Origin: Dioscorea cayenensis subsp. rotundata | Lineage: Eukaryota > Streptophyta > Magnoliopsida > Dioscoreales > Dioscoreaceae | Length of the DNA stretch: 64,000 nucleotides | Reading direction: 5' to 3' | Assembly: GCF_009730915.1 (NCBI RefSeq) | Contig: NC_052488.1 | Span: 20,268,305 to 20,332,304, forward strand | Part shown: piece after piece, positions 11,410-21,169 of the stretch | How the letters are laid out: each line of letters opens with the position of its first letter | Numbering within the stretch: position 1 is the stretch's first letter | The notes under the pieces: generated by a model | Seen by the model: only the letters and a program-made list of their open reading frames with translations | Told to the model about the DNA's origin: nothing | Database searches by the model: none | Position numbers and translations under genes: made by a program

Positions 11410-11595
11410 TTATGATATTGTTTAAAACTGCTTTTTAGTTACCATTTAAGTAGGAGCGTTAACGTTTAAAAATTCTGAGATAACATTTAACTTATAAGTG
11501 ATACCCTTTAAATATTACCGTTACTCGTTTAAACATTCAATATAGAATTTAAAGTTTTATACTTTAACGTTTAATTTTATACTTACAACATTGTT
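11410..11595 (+). repeat. CCGTTTAA-type motif array 3
   Basis: Five to seven looser copies (ATTGTTTAAA, ACCATTTAAG, AACGTTTAAA, ACTCGTTTAAAC, AACGTTTAAT) in the gap between the acidic middle region and the Ulp1 block. Confidence 0.6.
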
Positions 11596-12429
11596 TACAT
11601 GTCTTTGTTCCGTTCAACCACAGCACTGTCGTGTGGAAGAATGACTCTATCAACACCACACGGGCCAATCTATTCGACCTGCTCGAGGGGAAGGAGATTA
11701 TCACGAGGGCGATGTGATGGGACGCATTCGTATATATCTTGCAAAAAGGCGATGAGCGTAGTGCCATATCGTTATAAGAGGCGCGCCTCCATCACCGCGC
11801 CAGCGGCCTTGTTCATGTCAAAGCGAGGCGACGACGCACATGAATCCACGATGGCTATGATTGGAGATGCAGCGCGCAGACTTGCATGAAGTGGACATCG
11901 TCATCCTCCCGATAATTATGAGTGGCCACTTCCATGTCGTCGTCCTTGACAATGAAAAACAAGAATACAGGCATTATTCTTCATGCCAAAGCGAAGAATA
12001 CGATAAAAAGCAGCGCTAGAAATGGTAAGTGCTTTTAATAATTTGTGTTTGTGTAATAGTGTTCGGTAAAATAATCGGCATTCTAATATGAACTTGTATA
12101 TCTCGACAGTGGAACCTATTCGACCTCCGTATCGACATGGAGTTAGGGCGAGTCGGCGATCGCAAAGTACCCGCTTGTTCACGACTACTGAAGCCCCACG
12201 ACGAGAAAAAAGGGAAGTGTCGATCGCAGCGTCTATGTCATGCGGTTTATCGAGCGATTACTCACGGGTGAGAAGCTACTGGGTACCGCGATCGAGCGTC
12301 CCTTATCTGCGATTAAGGTATGTTTCCCGCATACTTAGGGAGGGAGGCGGCCCGGCATCACAGCCCAGGAGGAGTCTTCGCAGCGGGTTCTTAGTCATTC
12401 TTTCTATATTTGTATACACGATTCTTTCT

Positions 12430-13010
12430 TTAATAATCCAGATTCATTGTTTAACATACACTTTCGGTGTTTAAGTATATAGTTCATTGTGTAAATATCA
12501 ATGTAATTGTTTAAACTCCGTTTTACTGTGTAAAACGAACCAGAGGGGAGTGTACGCAAGCGGGGTCATAGTCATTGTATAGGTGTAATAGTTTCAAATG
12601 TAAACCAGTTTAAATTCAATTCATTTTTTCCGAAGAACATGACAAATTTTGTCAATGTAAATGTACATGTATCTAAATTCAATTAAATTCATTCTGCTTT
12701 CGTTTTTGAAGTTCTGTTCTTGTTGGATGATATTGTAGTCCGCAGGGTACATTATCGGGTAGGGTTCTGTTTCATTTTCATTTTCATTATCGGCTAATAT
12801 CAACATTCATTTTAACTGTATAATGATAACTTTTGCCCTTTAACTTTCGTTTTCTCTGTTTAAGTTTAGGTTTCTCTGTTTAAATTTAATATTTTCTGTT
12901 TAAAATATCCTTATTATTTAATAATATCAATGTAATTACAACAAAAATATACTTAATATTTTCTGTTTAAAATATCCTTATTACTTAATAATCTCTTATA
13001 GAATGTAATG
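12430..13010 (+). repeat. CTGTTTAA-type motif arrays 4 and 5, downstream of Ulp1
   Basis: Copies at 12445-12545 (CATTGTTTAAC, GGTGTTTAAG, AATTGTTTAAAC) and at 12835-13000 (CTCTGTTTAAG, CTCTGTTTAAA, TTCTGTTTAAAA twice). They read in the direction of the Ulp1 gene and lie 3' of it. Between them, 12715-12790 resembles the element's own leader at about 8822-8900. Confidence 0.6.
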
Positions 13011-13033
13011 TAATGTTCCGATTTTTATGTGCG

Positions 13034-13090
13034 ACGGGAGTGGAAACGCTTGGGGAACCGAGCGTGTATTAATTACGCTTGGGGAACCGC
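13034..13090. repeat. Short direct repeat near the centre of the element
   Basis: ACGCTTGGGGAACCG occurs twice about 33 bp apart, in the gap between the two convergent pseudogenes, close to where the motif arrays switch strand. Confidence 0.7.
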
Positions 13091-13124
13091 TAGCACCATC
13101 CCGTTGTACATTTTAAGCGGATAC

Positions 13125-13235
13125 AAATTTATTTTAAACGATAAAAATAACAGTTAAACAGAGAATAAAATATTTAAAACGTAAGAGATATATTTAAATA
13201 TAAAGTTCAATATTTAAACAATAATAAGAAGTATA
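13125..13235 (-). repeat. TTAAACGGTA-type motif array 6, inverted orientation
   Basis: The motif appears here as its complement (TTTAAACGATA, AGTTAAACAGAG, ATTTAAAACG, ATTTAAACAATA), so it now reads in the direction of the minus-strand transposase gene, downstream of that gene's stop. Confidence 0.65.
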
Positions 13236-13244
13236 TACACAATG

Positions 13245-14240
13245 CCTAGTCGGCAACAGATTCATTCCACGATCTGCGATTGTGACCTGAAACGTGGCAA
13301 TGGCTACAACGCAACTTGCGGACCTCGGACGCTTACGACTCGATCCTCTTTCGTCTAGGACACCCAGGTTGCCTTCTCGTCACAGGCGGTCGCAAACGCA
13401 GTTCGCGATTTTCATCCATCGGCCTGTCATTGTCCGGTATGGGGAATATAGCTTCCTTATACGCCATTTTTGAAGTCGAAGCTTCCTTCCACAGTCACCC
13501 GGTGTTTCTCGTTCTTCAGTAATTTGAAGTCAAAATTCCTTTTGATTGCAAAATTCCTAAGTGCGTCTCTGAAATGTTCAACGCCTTCAAAACATTGTCC
13601 AATATCCAACGACAACACTTCAGCTTGATCGGATGAGGAAGGAAGGCATGCCACACCCTCAGGCTCGCCATGATGTGGAACAGAAGCGCTGCCAGATTCT
13701 GAATTCCTGCCAACACTTTAGTTTAAACGAACACGATCAATATTTAAACAGAGACACAAAATATTTAAACGATAAACATAAATCTTAAACGTTAAAACAA
13801 AAAGTTAAATAATAAGTTAATAAGTTAATCGGAGACAATAGTGTTTAAATGGAAACTTGATAAATGTAAACAGTGACAGGGATAATAAACAATAATTAAC
13901 TTCTACAACTATATAAACATAAACGAGAAGAAACTTACAACGAGAAGAACTCGTTTTCAGTAGGATACGATGCCACATCATCTGTCTCAACAACAAGATC
14001 AACAACAGAACATTTGAAGATGGAGTGCACGTGACACATGCGCTGGAAGTCAACCTCGTTTTATATGAGACATACCGTTTTATGTCCATCGGGTGTGATA
14101 AACTTCACCCTGACACGGGAAATATCGAGACCCCATCGCTCACATATTTCAGCTAACACTGATTCCCAAGAAGTCAGCGCCGTGAACATTAGCACTCGTC
14201 CCTCCCCGTTGTATCTAGCAATAGCACAAAAACTCTCCAT
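13245..14240 (-). pseudogene. mudrA-type transposase remnant lacking its catalytic core
   Basis: Starts at ATG 14240 (MESFCAIARYNGEG) with the PB1-like N-terminal region of plant MULE transposases (SRVRVKFITPDGHKTVCLI, then VDFQRMCHVHSIFKCSVVDL). It is interrupted by an in-frame TAA at 14061-14063, and a donor-like GTAAGT follows at 13938. After an intron-like gap of motifs, the MuDR DNA-binding block reads LSLDIGQCFEGVEHFRDALRNFAIKRNFDFKL (about 13515-13610). It is joined directly, in another frame, to the C-terminal block EAIFPIPDNDRPMDENRELR, then RPPVTRRQPGCPRRKRIES and a zinc knuckle CSHCHVSGHNRRSW, whose final Cys has become Trp. The whole DDE catalytic region, several hundred residues in intact relatives, is absent. 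The pieces appear in the correct order, so internal deletion is the likely cause. Confidence 0.8.
13725..13875 (-). repeat. TTAAACGGTA-type motif array 7, inverted orientation
   Basis: Copies of the complementary motif (TTTAAACGAACAC, TATTTAAACAGAG, TATTTAAACGATAAAC, TCTTAAACG, GTTTAAATGG) lie between the N-terminal and DNA-binding blocks of the transposase remnant, where an intron is expected. Confidence 0.65.
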
Positions 14241-14275
14241 AATTTAATCGGAAGAGCTAAAATTGAATACACCAA

Positions 14276-14345
14276 ATGAGAAGAAGAAAAAGAAGAAGAA
14301 CAAGAACAAGAACAAGAACAAGAAGAACAAGAAGAACAAGATATG
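14276..14345. repeat. AAG/AAC-rich microsatellite
   Basis: A purine-rich run of AGAAGAAGAAGA and AACAAG units in the 5' leader of the transposase remnant. Open frames through it are low-complexity artefacts. Confidence 0.75.
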
Positions 14346-14469
14346 AGCCTTCTAAACTTTGTTTGAGAAAAAGCAAGCAGGAGGCAAAAAAAAAAATTGA
14401 AAAACTATGCATAAAGAAAGTTATGATTGGGCGCCATTTTTCCCACCTTTTGCAAGGGCAAAAAAAGAA

Positions 14470-14614
14470 TTTCATATCGTGGACCCACTTCAACTTACCG
14501 GCGGGGGGTTAAAAGGAATGTAAAATATAACGGAGGGATGTCCGGGGTGTACAAAAGTTGGAGGGGGTTTTTGGGAAGTTTTGAAAATTACGATGGGTGA
14601 ACAGTAATTTTCCC
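14470..14614. repeat. Right terminal inverted repeat of the Mutator-like element
   Basis: The complement begins GGGAAAATTACTGTTCACCC and carries AAACCCCCTCCAAC and CACCCCGGACATCCC, parallel to the left end. It is followed directly by the second TTTTATTAA at 14615-14623. Confidence 0.75.
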
Positions 14615-14623
14615 TTTTATTAA

Positions 14624-14965
14624 ATATAATTAAATTAAAAATAACTTTCTACGATTTATGTTTAGCAAAATGTAAAATGATTTATCATCTTAAGAATTTG
14701 GTTTAAGGATTTTTTTTTTTTTTTAATAAAGATAGATAATCCACATATATCAATAAAACAATAAAGAAAAAGTGACCAGATTAAACATGAAATAGAAATG
14801 CAATAGTAAACAGAAGAAAAGAAGAGATACAAAGAGAAAATCCACTAGAAGTGGAAACAGAATCACATAAAGGAGTAGTGTAGGTCCTAGGAGTAAAGAA
14901 CTTATCCCTTGGAGCTACATCAAAACACAACAAATGAAGAGATGAAGCAAATCTAGCTGACATTT
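14624..14965. other. Gap between the Mutator-like element and the LINE fragment
   Basis: AT-rich at first, then mixed composition. Nothing recognised as coding. Confidence 0.4.
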
Positions 14966-16428
14966 GGGTTTGTCATGCACTCTCTTGGATCGCTCGCATC
15001 GCTTCCTCAGGACCCAAAAAAGTCAAGGTTTTTTCTAACAGTGTTGAGTAACTCCTCCAGCTTTATCTTCTTTGCATCAACCGCTTTGAGGGATTGCGCT
15101 AAAAGTCCTTTCTTCTTTACAAATTTTGGTATACATTGGAACATTGCTAGATTGCAGGAAATATTTGGTACTTTTATTAATGACAATATCTTGGGCCAAA
15201 TTAATATCATTCATGAACAGGATAATCACTAGGTTTGGTTTCCCAAATCGAGGGGCTCTAAACTTTCTTCAAAGATATATGCTTTCTTTAACCACAGTAA
15301 GTGTTCAGGTGATAACTGGGAAGGATGGGGTAAGTTATGGCGCCTGAGAACTGCATCTAGGGCCAAACATTTCATGTGGTTACTGTTTCATAATGAGGTG
15401 AAAACAAATGAATATCTCTATCAGTTGAACCTGGGACCCCAAAACATGTGCACATTCTGTAATTTACTTCCTGAGAGCATTGAGCATTTATTTCTTAACT
15501 GTCACAAGACGCAACAGATTTGGAGCTTAACTTGCTTGGAAATTGGTAAGCCAATCAACCTTTCAGATGGGATCTCCTCAGGTTTGTGGCTAGATCATGG
15601 TTTCTCAAGTAATGATATCTTCATTCAATCAGTGATTGCAGCCACTGTGTGGTTTATATGGAAAGCTAGGTGTAACAAAATTTTCAAAGAGGAAGAGTTG
15701 GATTGCCTGATGGTATCGAAAAGTGCTATTAGACGGCCTTGTCTCCTCTCTTGAGGAGTAGATTTGTGATGAATAACTTCACTATAGCTGAGAGTCCTAT
15801 TTTACTTATTGCCTATGTTTATAATGCTGATTGTTCCTTTGCAGGCCTTGGATTCATAGTGTCAGATTCAAAGTCCAATTTGATTTGCTCTGGCCGTTGT
15901 GGATGTCCAGTAATCTCTGCTGAGGATGCAGCAGTCAAAGTATTTTGCTTTGCTTTGCAGGTTATGCTCAATTGGAGGTGGAATTTTAATATCAAGACAA
16001 TCCTGTCTTCTAGTGTAGCATCGTTACAGCTATCCAGAACGGCTCTCGTTTGGATGACTGGCGTCTTGACCAACAACTACATCTCATCGTCGATCTCCTG
16101 GCTGAGTTGGGCAATCCTGCTACTCATTTGATCCCAGGAAGCTGGAGTAATGCCCCATCATCTCTTGTAGTTTATGGCCTTAATCATCATGAAGTGTGTC
16201 TGTTCCTTAGTGGAAGATATCTCCCCAAGTGGCTGATGAAGTCCCTTCGTTCCCAAGGATTTGCTTGCTAATTAGTTTTTGTGTAGTCAGTGTGTGAGTG
16301 TTTTCTTTTTTGTTTTCTTATTGTATTTGTTGCTTTTATTTCTACTTATTTGTAATCTTGATTGATTGTAAACTGTTTTTTTTTAATTAATAAAATAGCT
16401 CTGTGAGCTCTTTCCCTTAAAAAAAAAT
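14966..16428 (+). mobile_element. 5'-truncated LINE (non-LTR retrotransposon) remnant
   Basis: One frame, interrupted by TAG at 15230-15232, gives the linker RLQEIFGTFINDNILGQINI, then VWFPKSRGSKLSSKIYAFF and KLWRLRTASRAKHFMWLLFH. The zinc-binding C-terminus of plant LINE reverse transcriptases follows: MCTFCNLLPESIEHLFLNCH, a C-x2-C...H-x4-C pattern, then TVWFIWKARCNKIF. A frame change near 15740 leads to an RNase H-like region (ADCSFAGLGFIVSDSKSNLI). The 3' end has an AATAAA-like ATAAAATAG and a short A run at about 16418-16428. The polymerase domain upstream is missing, as is usual for 5'-truncated LINE copies. I could not identify the target duplication. Confidence 0.75.
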
Positions 16429-16856
16429 TTTCTTTGGTATTTAAGCTAGATACCCAATTTCTTCATTCAGAGAGCTTTTTCTAGCTCTCACTCCTGCATG
16501 AGGGCTGAGAAACAATTATATGGCATACAACTCAAAAGACATCTCTTCAAATTAGTTGTAGTACTTGGTTATGGTAATAAAAATAATAATTACAAGTAAT
16601 ATTAGATTATAATTAACCATTTAATATTTAATAATTATCATTCACATTTTTTTATTTCCATATTATTTTAGTTTGATAAATAGAAATTAAAATGATATGT
16701 AACACTAAAATTTTATCTTTTTAATTATCCTTAACGGGCTGATAACCCGCATGCCCGAATCCGTTAGAAAAACCGGGCTTTGTTTTAGCCCGAATTTAGT
16801 ATTGTTCTCTTTTGGGTTTTGGCCAAACAAGGCAGGCCGGGAGTGACAGAAGGGAC
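16429..16856. other. Promoter region and leader of the exosome subunit gene
   Basis: AT-rich sequence, then a more GC-rich leader from about 16735 with CCCG-containing repeats around 16740-16800. No other gene seen. Confidence 0.4.
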
Positions 16857-17858
16857 ATGGCTACGGCTCCGACAACGTATTCGCCGTCTCAGGGTTTAGA
16901 GAGACGACAACAACAACAACGGAGAAGGATCTTCAAGGAAGAGGACTGGGTTCGATCCGATGGTCGTGGTTTTAACCAATGCCGTCCTGCATGTTGGTCT
17001 TCTCTTTCTCTTACATTTTCCTTTCATTTGTTTTCAGTTTGTGAAGTTATGCTTGTGAACTGTTTGATGATGTTCTTGTTTGGAGCTTGTTTTGTTGTCC
17101 CTCTTGCTTTTTTGGGTGGAAAGATTTGATTTTGTGTTTTATTTAGCTGAATCACTTCATTAAATTTATGTCTGCAAACTGTTTGATGAATTGCTTGTTT
17201 TGTGTTCTTTTTGTTGTTCGTCTTGCTTTTTTTTTAATGAAAGATTTGATTTTGTGCTTGACTCACTTTAAATGCTTTACTAATTTCATATCTGCTAACT
17301 TTTTAATGAATTGCTTCTTTGGAGTTTTTTTCCTGTTCCTCTTATTTTTTTTAGATAGAAAGATTTGATTTTGTGTTTAATTCAGTTGAATCATTTCATT
17401 TGCGCGAGCTGTTTGGTGAATTGCTTGTTTGGAATTCTTTTCTTGGTTTTCTTGCTTTTTCAATGAAATAAAATTGATTTTGTGTTTGATTCTGTTGAAT
17501 CACTTCATTAAACTTATGTCTACTAACTGTTTGATGAATTATTGTTTTGAGCCATTCATTGTTCTTCCTGCTTTTTCTCGATGAAAAGTTCGTATTTTAT
17601 GTTTGATTCACTTCATTAAATCTATGCCCACTAACTGTTTGATGATTTGCTTGGTTGTATCCTTTTTCATGTTCCCCCTTTTCTTTTTGGGAGGAAAAGA
17701 TTTGATTTTGTTTTCAATGAATTGTGGTTATTATGTTTTCTCTTGTTGATGCTTGTCTTGCAGTTCTTAGGACAGGCGCAGGAAATGCGGCATCAGGATC
17801 TGCTTATGCAGAGTTTGGAACAACAAAGGTTATTGTTTCTGTGTGAGTACCTTAAATG

Positions 17859-17895
<37 letters not shown>

Positions 17896-20073
17896 AAATG
17901 GGATCACCATCATTGAGGTTGAGTAAACAATGGTGAAAATATACTTATCTGTAGCACGAGGAGTAACTCGTGAAGAAAGTTATTCACAATGCCTGAATTC
18001 TTCATTGATGCATTGAGTCATTGAATTCACCAGTGTGACTTGTTGCTTTCCTCTTAGAGGAAGAAATTTACTGGTGTGTGAAAATTAGAAACAGATACAA
18101 TGCAGCATCAAATTTTGATAGCATTTATTATGTTAGTCATGTGAATGGTGTATTGGGGTTTTTGAAAAGACTTAACTTAGGATTTATTGAGCACTCATCT
18201 CTTAATATCTAGTTTTATCAAACAAGAAAAATTAAACAAAAATTGAAGATAGTCATCATATGGTTGATCTTAATGTCTCCCTCTTGTTTTATATTTGAAA
18301 CAAGTATTTTGATTAATTGCTAACTGAAATGACCCAAATAGATCAATCACATAGCTCGTGGTTTGCAATGACATGCGACCGAATGACTCTAGCAGACATC
18401 ACCAAGTAGGTATGCCATTGGCTGAAAGGTTTTTGTGCCTTCTTAAATGTTTATATTCTGATGAAGTGATAGGGTGTTAATGAATTTGATTCAACATTAT
18501 TGATTGTGAACTTTGCCTCACTAGTTTTTTCATTGGTTTTGATTTTTCTTTTTCTTTTTCTTTTTCTTTTTCTTTTGTTTTGGTTAATATTTTGTTCCTA
18601 GTTTTGGTCCAAGGGAGAGCAAGAAAGCCATGATGTATAGTGACATTGGTAGACTCAACTGTAATGTGAGCTTCACTACATTTTCAACTCCTACCCGTGG
18701 GCAGGTGATGAATTCTTGAAATGTGCTTTTTTTTTTTTTGGCTCTGCCTATACATTACTCATGAAAATGTATGTATTTGGCTTGTGGTTGGATCTGTATT
18801 TCAGGGATTAGACAACAAAGAGTATTCATCAATGCTTCATAAAGCTTTAGAAGGTGCTATAATACTAGAGAGTTTTCCAAAGACTACTGTTGATGTTTTT
18901 GCACTGGTATTGGAATCTGGTGGGAGTAAGTGCTTTTATCTCTGTTTAGCTCATAAGCCTTATCCTTAATCCTAGGATATACTGGAAAGTAGCATGCCTA
19001 AAGGTATTTTCAATGTCACATTTTTGGATGATATCTTCTAAAACTTGATATATATTTTCTTAGTGTTCACCGACCTACCTAGAAATAAATGTTTTACGAG
19101 GGACAACATATGATAGCTAAGACCAGCCAAGTTGCTATATCTGCATCCAAACCACGCAGATGAGAATCTCATTAAACCTTCTTACTCTTGGAACCTTTGC
19201 TTTAATATATTCATTTCTTAAGTTTGGACTACCACTTATTCATCTAAAATTCAAGTTCTTGCTTATGGTAGATGCTTCATCTTGGCTAGTGAAATTTATT
19301 TTAATTTCACCATGGTGATTTGTGATGATGTAGTCAAGTTATGTTGAGTATAGACTACATCATTTTCAGATACATTCTGTTCATTTGTGCTTGAATAAGT
19401 TCTGTATGAAATCTCCAACTTTAAAAGGCAAGAATCACAATACCAACTCATTAGTGACTTGTTTTCTTTGTTTCACAGGTGACCTTCCAGTTATCATCAC
19501 TTGCGCGAGCCTTGCCTTGGCAGATGCCGGAATTATGATGTATGACCTTGTTTCTTCAGTTTCCGTGGTATGTACCATTCCTGTTCTTCAGTACATTGGC
19601 TGATATTATTTACTACTAACGAAATTAAACACCAGCTTATTGTTTGCAAACTATGCAAAAGTTAAGCCATGCTTTCTTATGGAACTGTTATATTTAATTA
19701 ATTTTCAAGCTGTTCAGTTGATTGCCACTTTGATCTCTTGTTATTCTCAGTCTTGTTTTGGCAAGAACCTCGTCATAGACCCAACAGCGGAAGAGGAAGC
19801 CTTTCAAGATGGCAGCTTCATGGTCACATACATGCCGTCTCGTAAGGAGGTTACTCAACTCACTCTTACCGGAGAATGGTCAACCGCCAAAATTAACGAG
19901 GTTGAACATGTTAATTCTCTTTCAATCTTCTTTTTCAATCTCCTGATCCCTCCATACCTCCATTTATAGTTCTCCATGTTTGTGGGCAGGCAATGGAGCT
20001 TTGTCTTGATGCCTGCCTGAAGCTTGCAGATGTTTTGAGGTCTTGTCTCAAAGAAGCAGCTAATGCTGGATGA
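16857..20073 (+). CDS. RRP41L: RNA exosome core subunit, RNase PH-like (MTR3 / RRP41-like)
   Basis: Seven exons: 16857-16992, 17764-17842, 18602-18704, 18805-18925, 19479-19567, 19751-19900, 19990-20073. All are GT-AG and in phase, giving 253 residues. The protein is a single RNase PH fold: SDGRGFNQCRPA, then GNAASGSAYAEFGTTKVIVSV, FGPRESKKAMMYSDIGRLNC, LEGAIILESFPKTTVDVFAL and CASLALADAGIMMYDLV. It closely resembles Arabidopsis RRP41-like (At4g27490), the plant counterpart of MTR3/EXOSC6, as I recall it. Such subunits form the hexameric ring of the nuclear and cytoplasmic 3'-5' RNA exosome and are mostly catalytically inactive. Intron 1 contains a six-copy tandem repeat. An upstream in-frame Met at 16812 exists, but the Met at 16857 matches the family start better. 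The choice between the names MTR3 and RRP41L is a naming convention I cannot settle here. Confidence 0.92.
17045..17720 (+). repeat. Six-copy ~115-bp tandem repeat in intron 1
   Basis: Each unit contains AACTGTTTGATGAATTGCTTG, a T-rich CTTGCTTTTT stretch and GAAAGATTTGATTTTGTG, then ends near TCACTTCATTAA. The ACTGTTTGATGA landmark falls near 17058, 17176, 17297, 17407, 17524 and 17630, so units are about 105-121 bp. Copies are diverged by substitutions and small indels. Open frames here are artefacts. Confidence 0.85.
17860..17892. repeat. TA dinucleotide microsatellite
   Basis: About 16 TA units in intron 2 of the exosome gene. Confidence 0.9.
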
Positions 20074-21091
20074 ACTCTGCTGCCTTTGTTTATGTGAGTG
20101 AGTGTATTTGTAATTTATAGTTAACCTTGACTTGATTGCTTGTCCACTGAAAACAATGAGATTTCCTTGCCCTTCAATCATTTTTTTTTTATTGCTGCAT
20201 GATGCTTAGTTTACAATTTGGTGTATTGAGTATAAAATATTTACTCCTTTAACAGAGCCTCTAATTATGATCAAGAATGAACAAGATACATATTAACAAG
20301 ATTAAAAATTTTAAAAGTCAATTTCATGTGTTTTTCTGATTATTCACCCACCGGTCGGAAAGTTTCTCATTGTTTAGTGGTGGGAAAGTTCGCCTTCTTG
20401 AGTGTGAGTGCTTTTTTTTTTATAGATAAAAATTTGAATTCAAAATCATAAATTATAATTTATTTTTTTTTTCACACATATAATATATATCTTATTTTAA
20501 AAATCTTAAATTTACATGTATCTTGCCTCAATTTTTTTTTTAATATGCACACACGTGTGGAAAGTCAAGATCTTGACCAATATATTTCGGAGTCATGCTA
20601 ACACTTCATCATCATTTAATATTTAAAATTTTAGATATGTATCTATTTGAGCGCGCGCGCGCACACACATATATATATATATATTAAAACTTTTAACCAT
20701 ATATAAAATAATTCATTATTTACATTGTATAGATATTTTTGGGAACAAAAATTTAAAAGTTGAGGATTAGTATTTCATTGGTATATATATACATATATAT
20801 TATATGTTAAAATTTCAAATTTACCCTAATTTAAGATTTTACAGCAATATACATACACATCAAGTAAAAAAATTACCAAATGTAGATATACTAAAAGTAC
20901 TATCACATAAACAGTAATTTACCAAAGAGAAGGGGGTTAAAAATGCAAAATGTCCATCTCACCAAATCAATTGTGTCCGTTCAAATACCTCGAGATAAGT
21001 ACTCAATCATAGTCAAGATCCGAACCCGTTAAAACGCTCTTCAGTGTGCACTATAAAATGAGCTCCTCGCCGGCTTCTCTCTCCTCTGTTC
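20074..21091. other. Intergenic region between the exosome gene and the DNAJC16-like gene
   Basis: Very AT-rich, with GC/AC and TA runs at about 20651-20685. The last 100 bp become GC-richer and form the leader of the next gene. No gene recognised. Confidence 0.5.
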
Positions 21092-21169
21092 TTGTCCGCT
21101 TTGGAGCGCCGGGTTTCGAAGCCGTGGAAACCACGGGATCTCCGCCATTGCCGACCTCGCGCGATCTCC

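Larger units (their letters stand above)
9221..12317 (+). pseudogene. Degenerate DUF1985-Ulp1 peptidase gene of the Mutator-like element
   Basis: From ATG at 9221, MAVNLVNGRCYLTPVSGDRGSN resembles a conserved start but meets TGA at 9287. The DUF1985 region then alternates frames: HSSSWKLVYQERALLDS, then FRPEDVAIVLGLRCDG, then YLLGTILFPN, VPNWIVDYVDDLPGMGRYAW and GCTVALNIWFYELTG (to about 10030). A middle part (about 10280-11330) is proline-rich, then acidic. The Ulp1 part starts near 11620 (NTTRANLFDLLEGKEIITRAM) and continues with VDIVILPIIMSGHFHVVVLD, carrying the expected catalytic His (11927-11929), and EYRHYSS. It ends with VYVMRFIERLLTGEKLLG up to a splice-like AAG/GTATGT at 12317. The catalytic Cys position reads Arg (CGC, 12225-12227) in the sequence S-V-D-R-S. 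Multiple stops and frameshifts make this non-functional. Family peptidases deconjugate SUMO-like modifiers; the role of the transposon-borne versions is not settled. Confidence 0.8.
8360..14614. mobile_element. Mutator-like element carrying decayed Ulp1/DUF1985 and mudrA genes
   Basis: A 6255-bp element bounded by a perfect 9-bp direct repeat (TTTTATTAA) and by imperfect terminal inverted repeats. Inside are two convergent pseudogenes. The plus-strand one encodes DUF1985 followed by an Ulp1-type cysteine peptidase (9221-12317). The minus-strand one encodes a mudrA-type transposase lacking its catalytic core (13245-14240). Mutator-like elements that carry a Ulp1 gene are an established plant class (KI-MULE/Kaonashi-like). 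Frameshifts and stop codons in both genes mean this copy cannot move by itself. The spaces between coding blocks are filled with short motifs of the CCGTTTAA type, described separately. Confidence 0.88.

Noticed and set aside
13034-13235. CRISPR-like array
   Set aside because: The repeats are short, degenerate and irregularly spaced, in a plant transposon; no repeat-spacer structure.
17168-17368. 66-residue hydrophobic open frame
   Set aside because: Falls in the tandem repeat of intron 1; its apparent membrane segments come from T-rich repeat units.
20651-20690. Possible regulatory GC/AC alternating tract (Z-DNA)
   Set aside because: A short simple-sequence run in an AT-rich spacer with nothing to link it to a gene.
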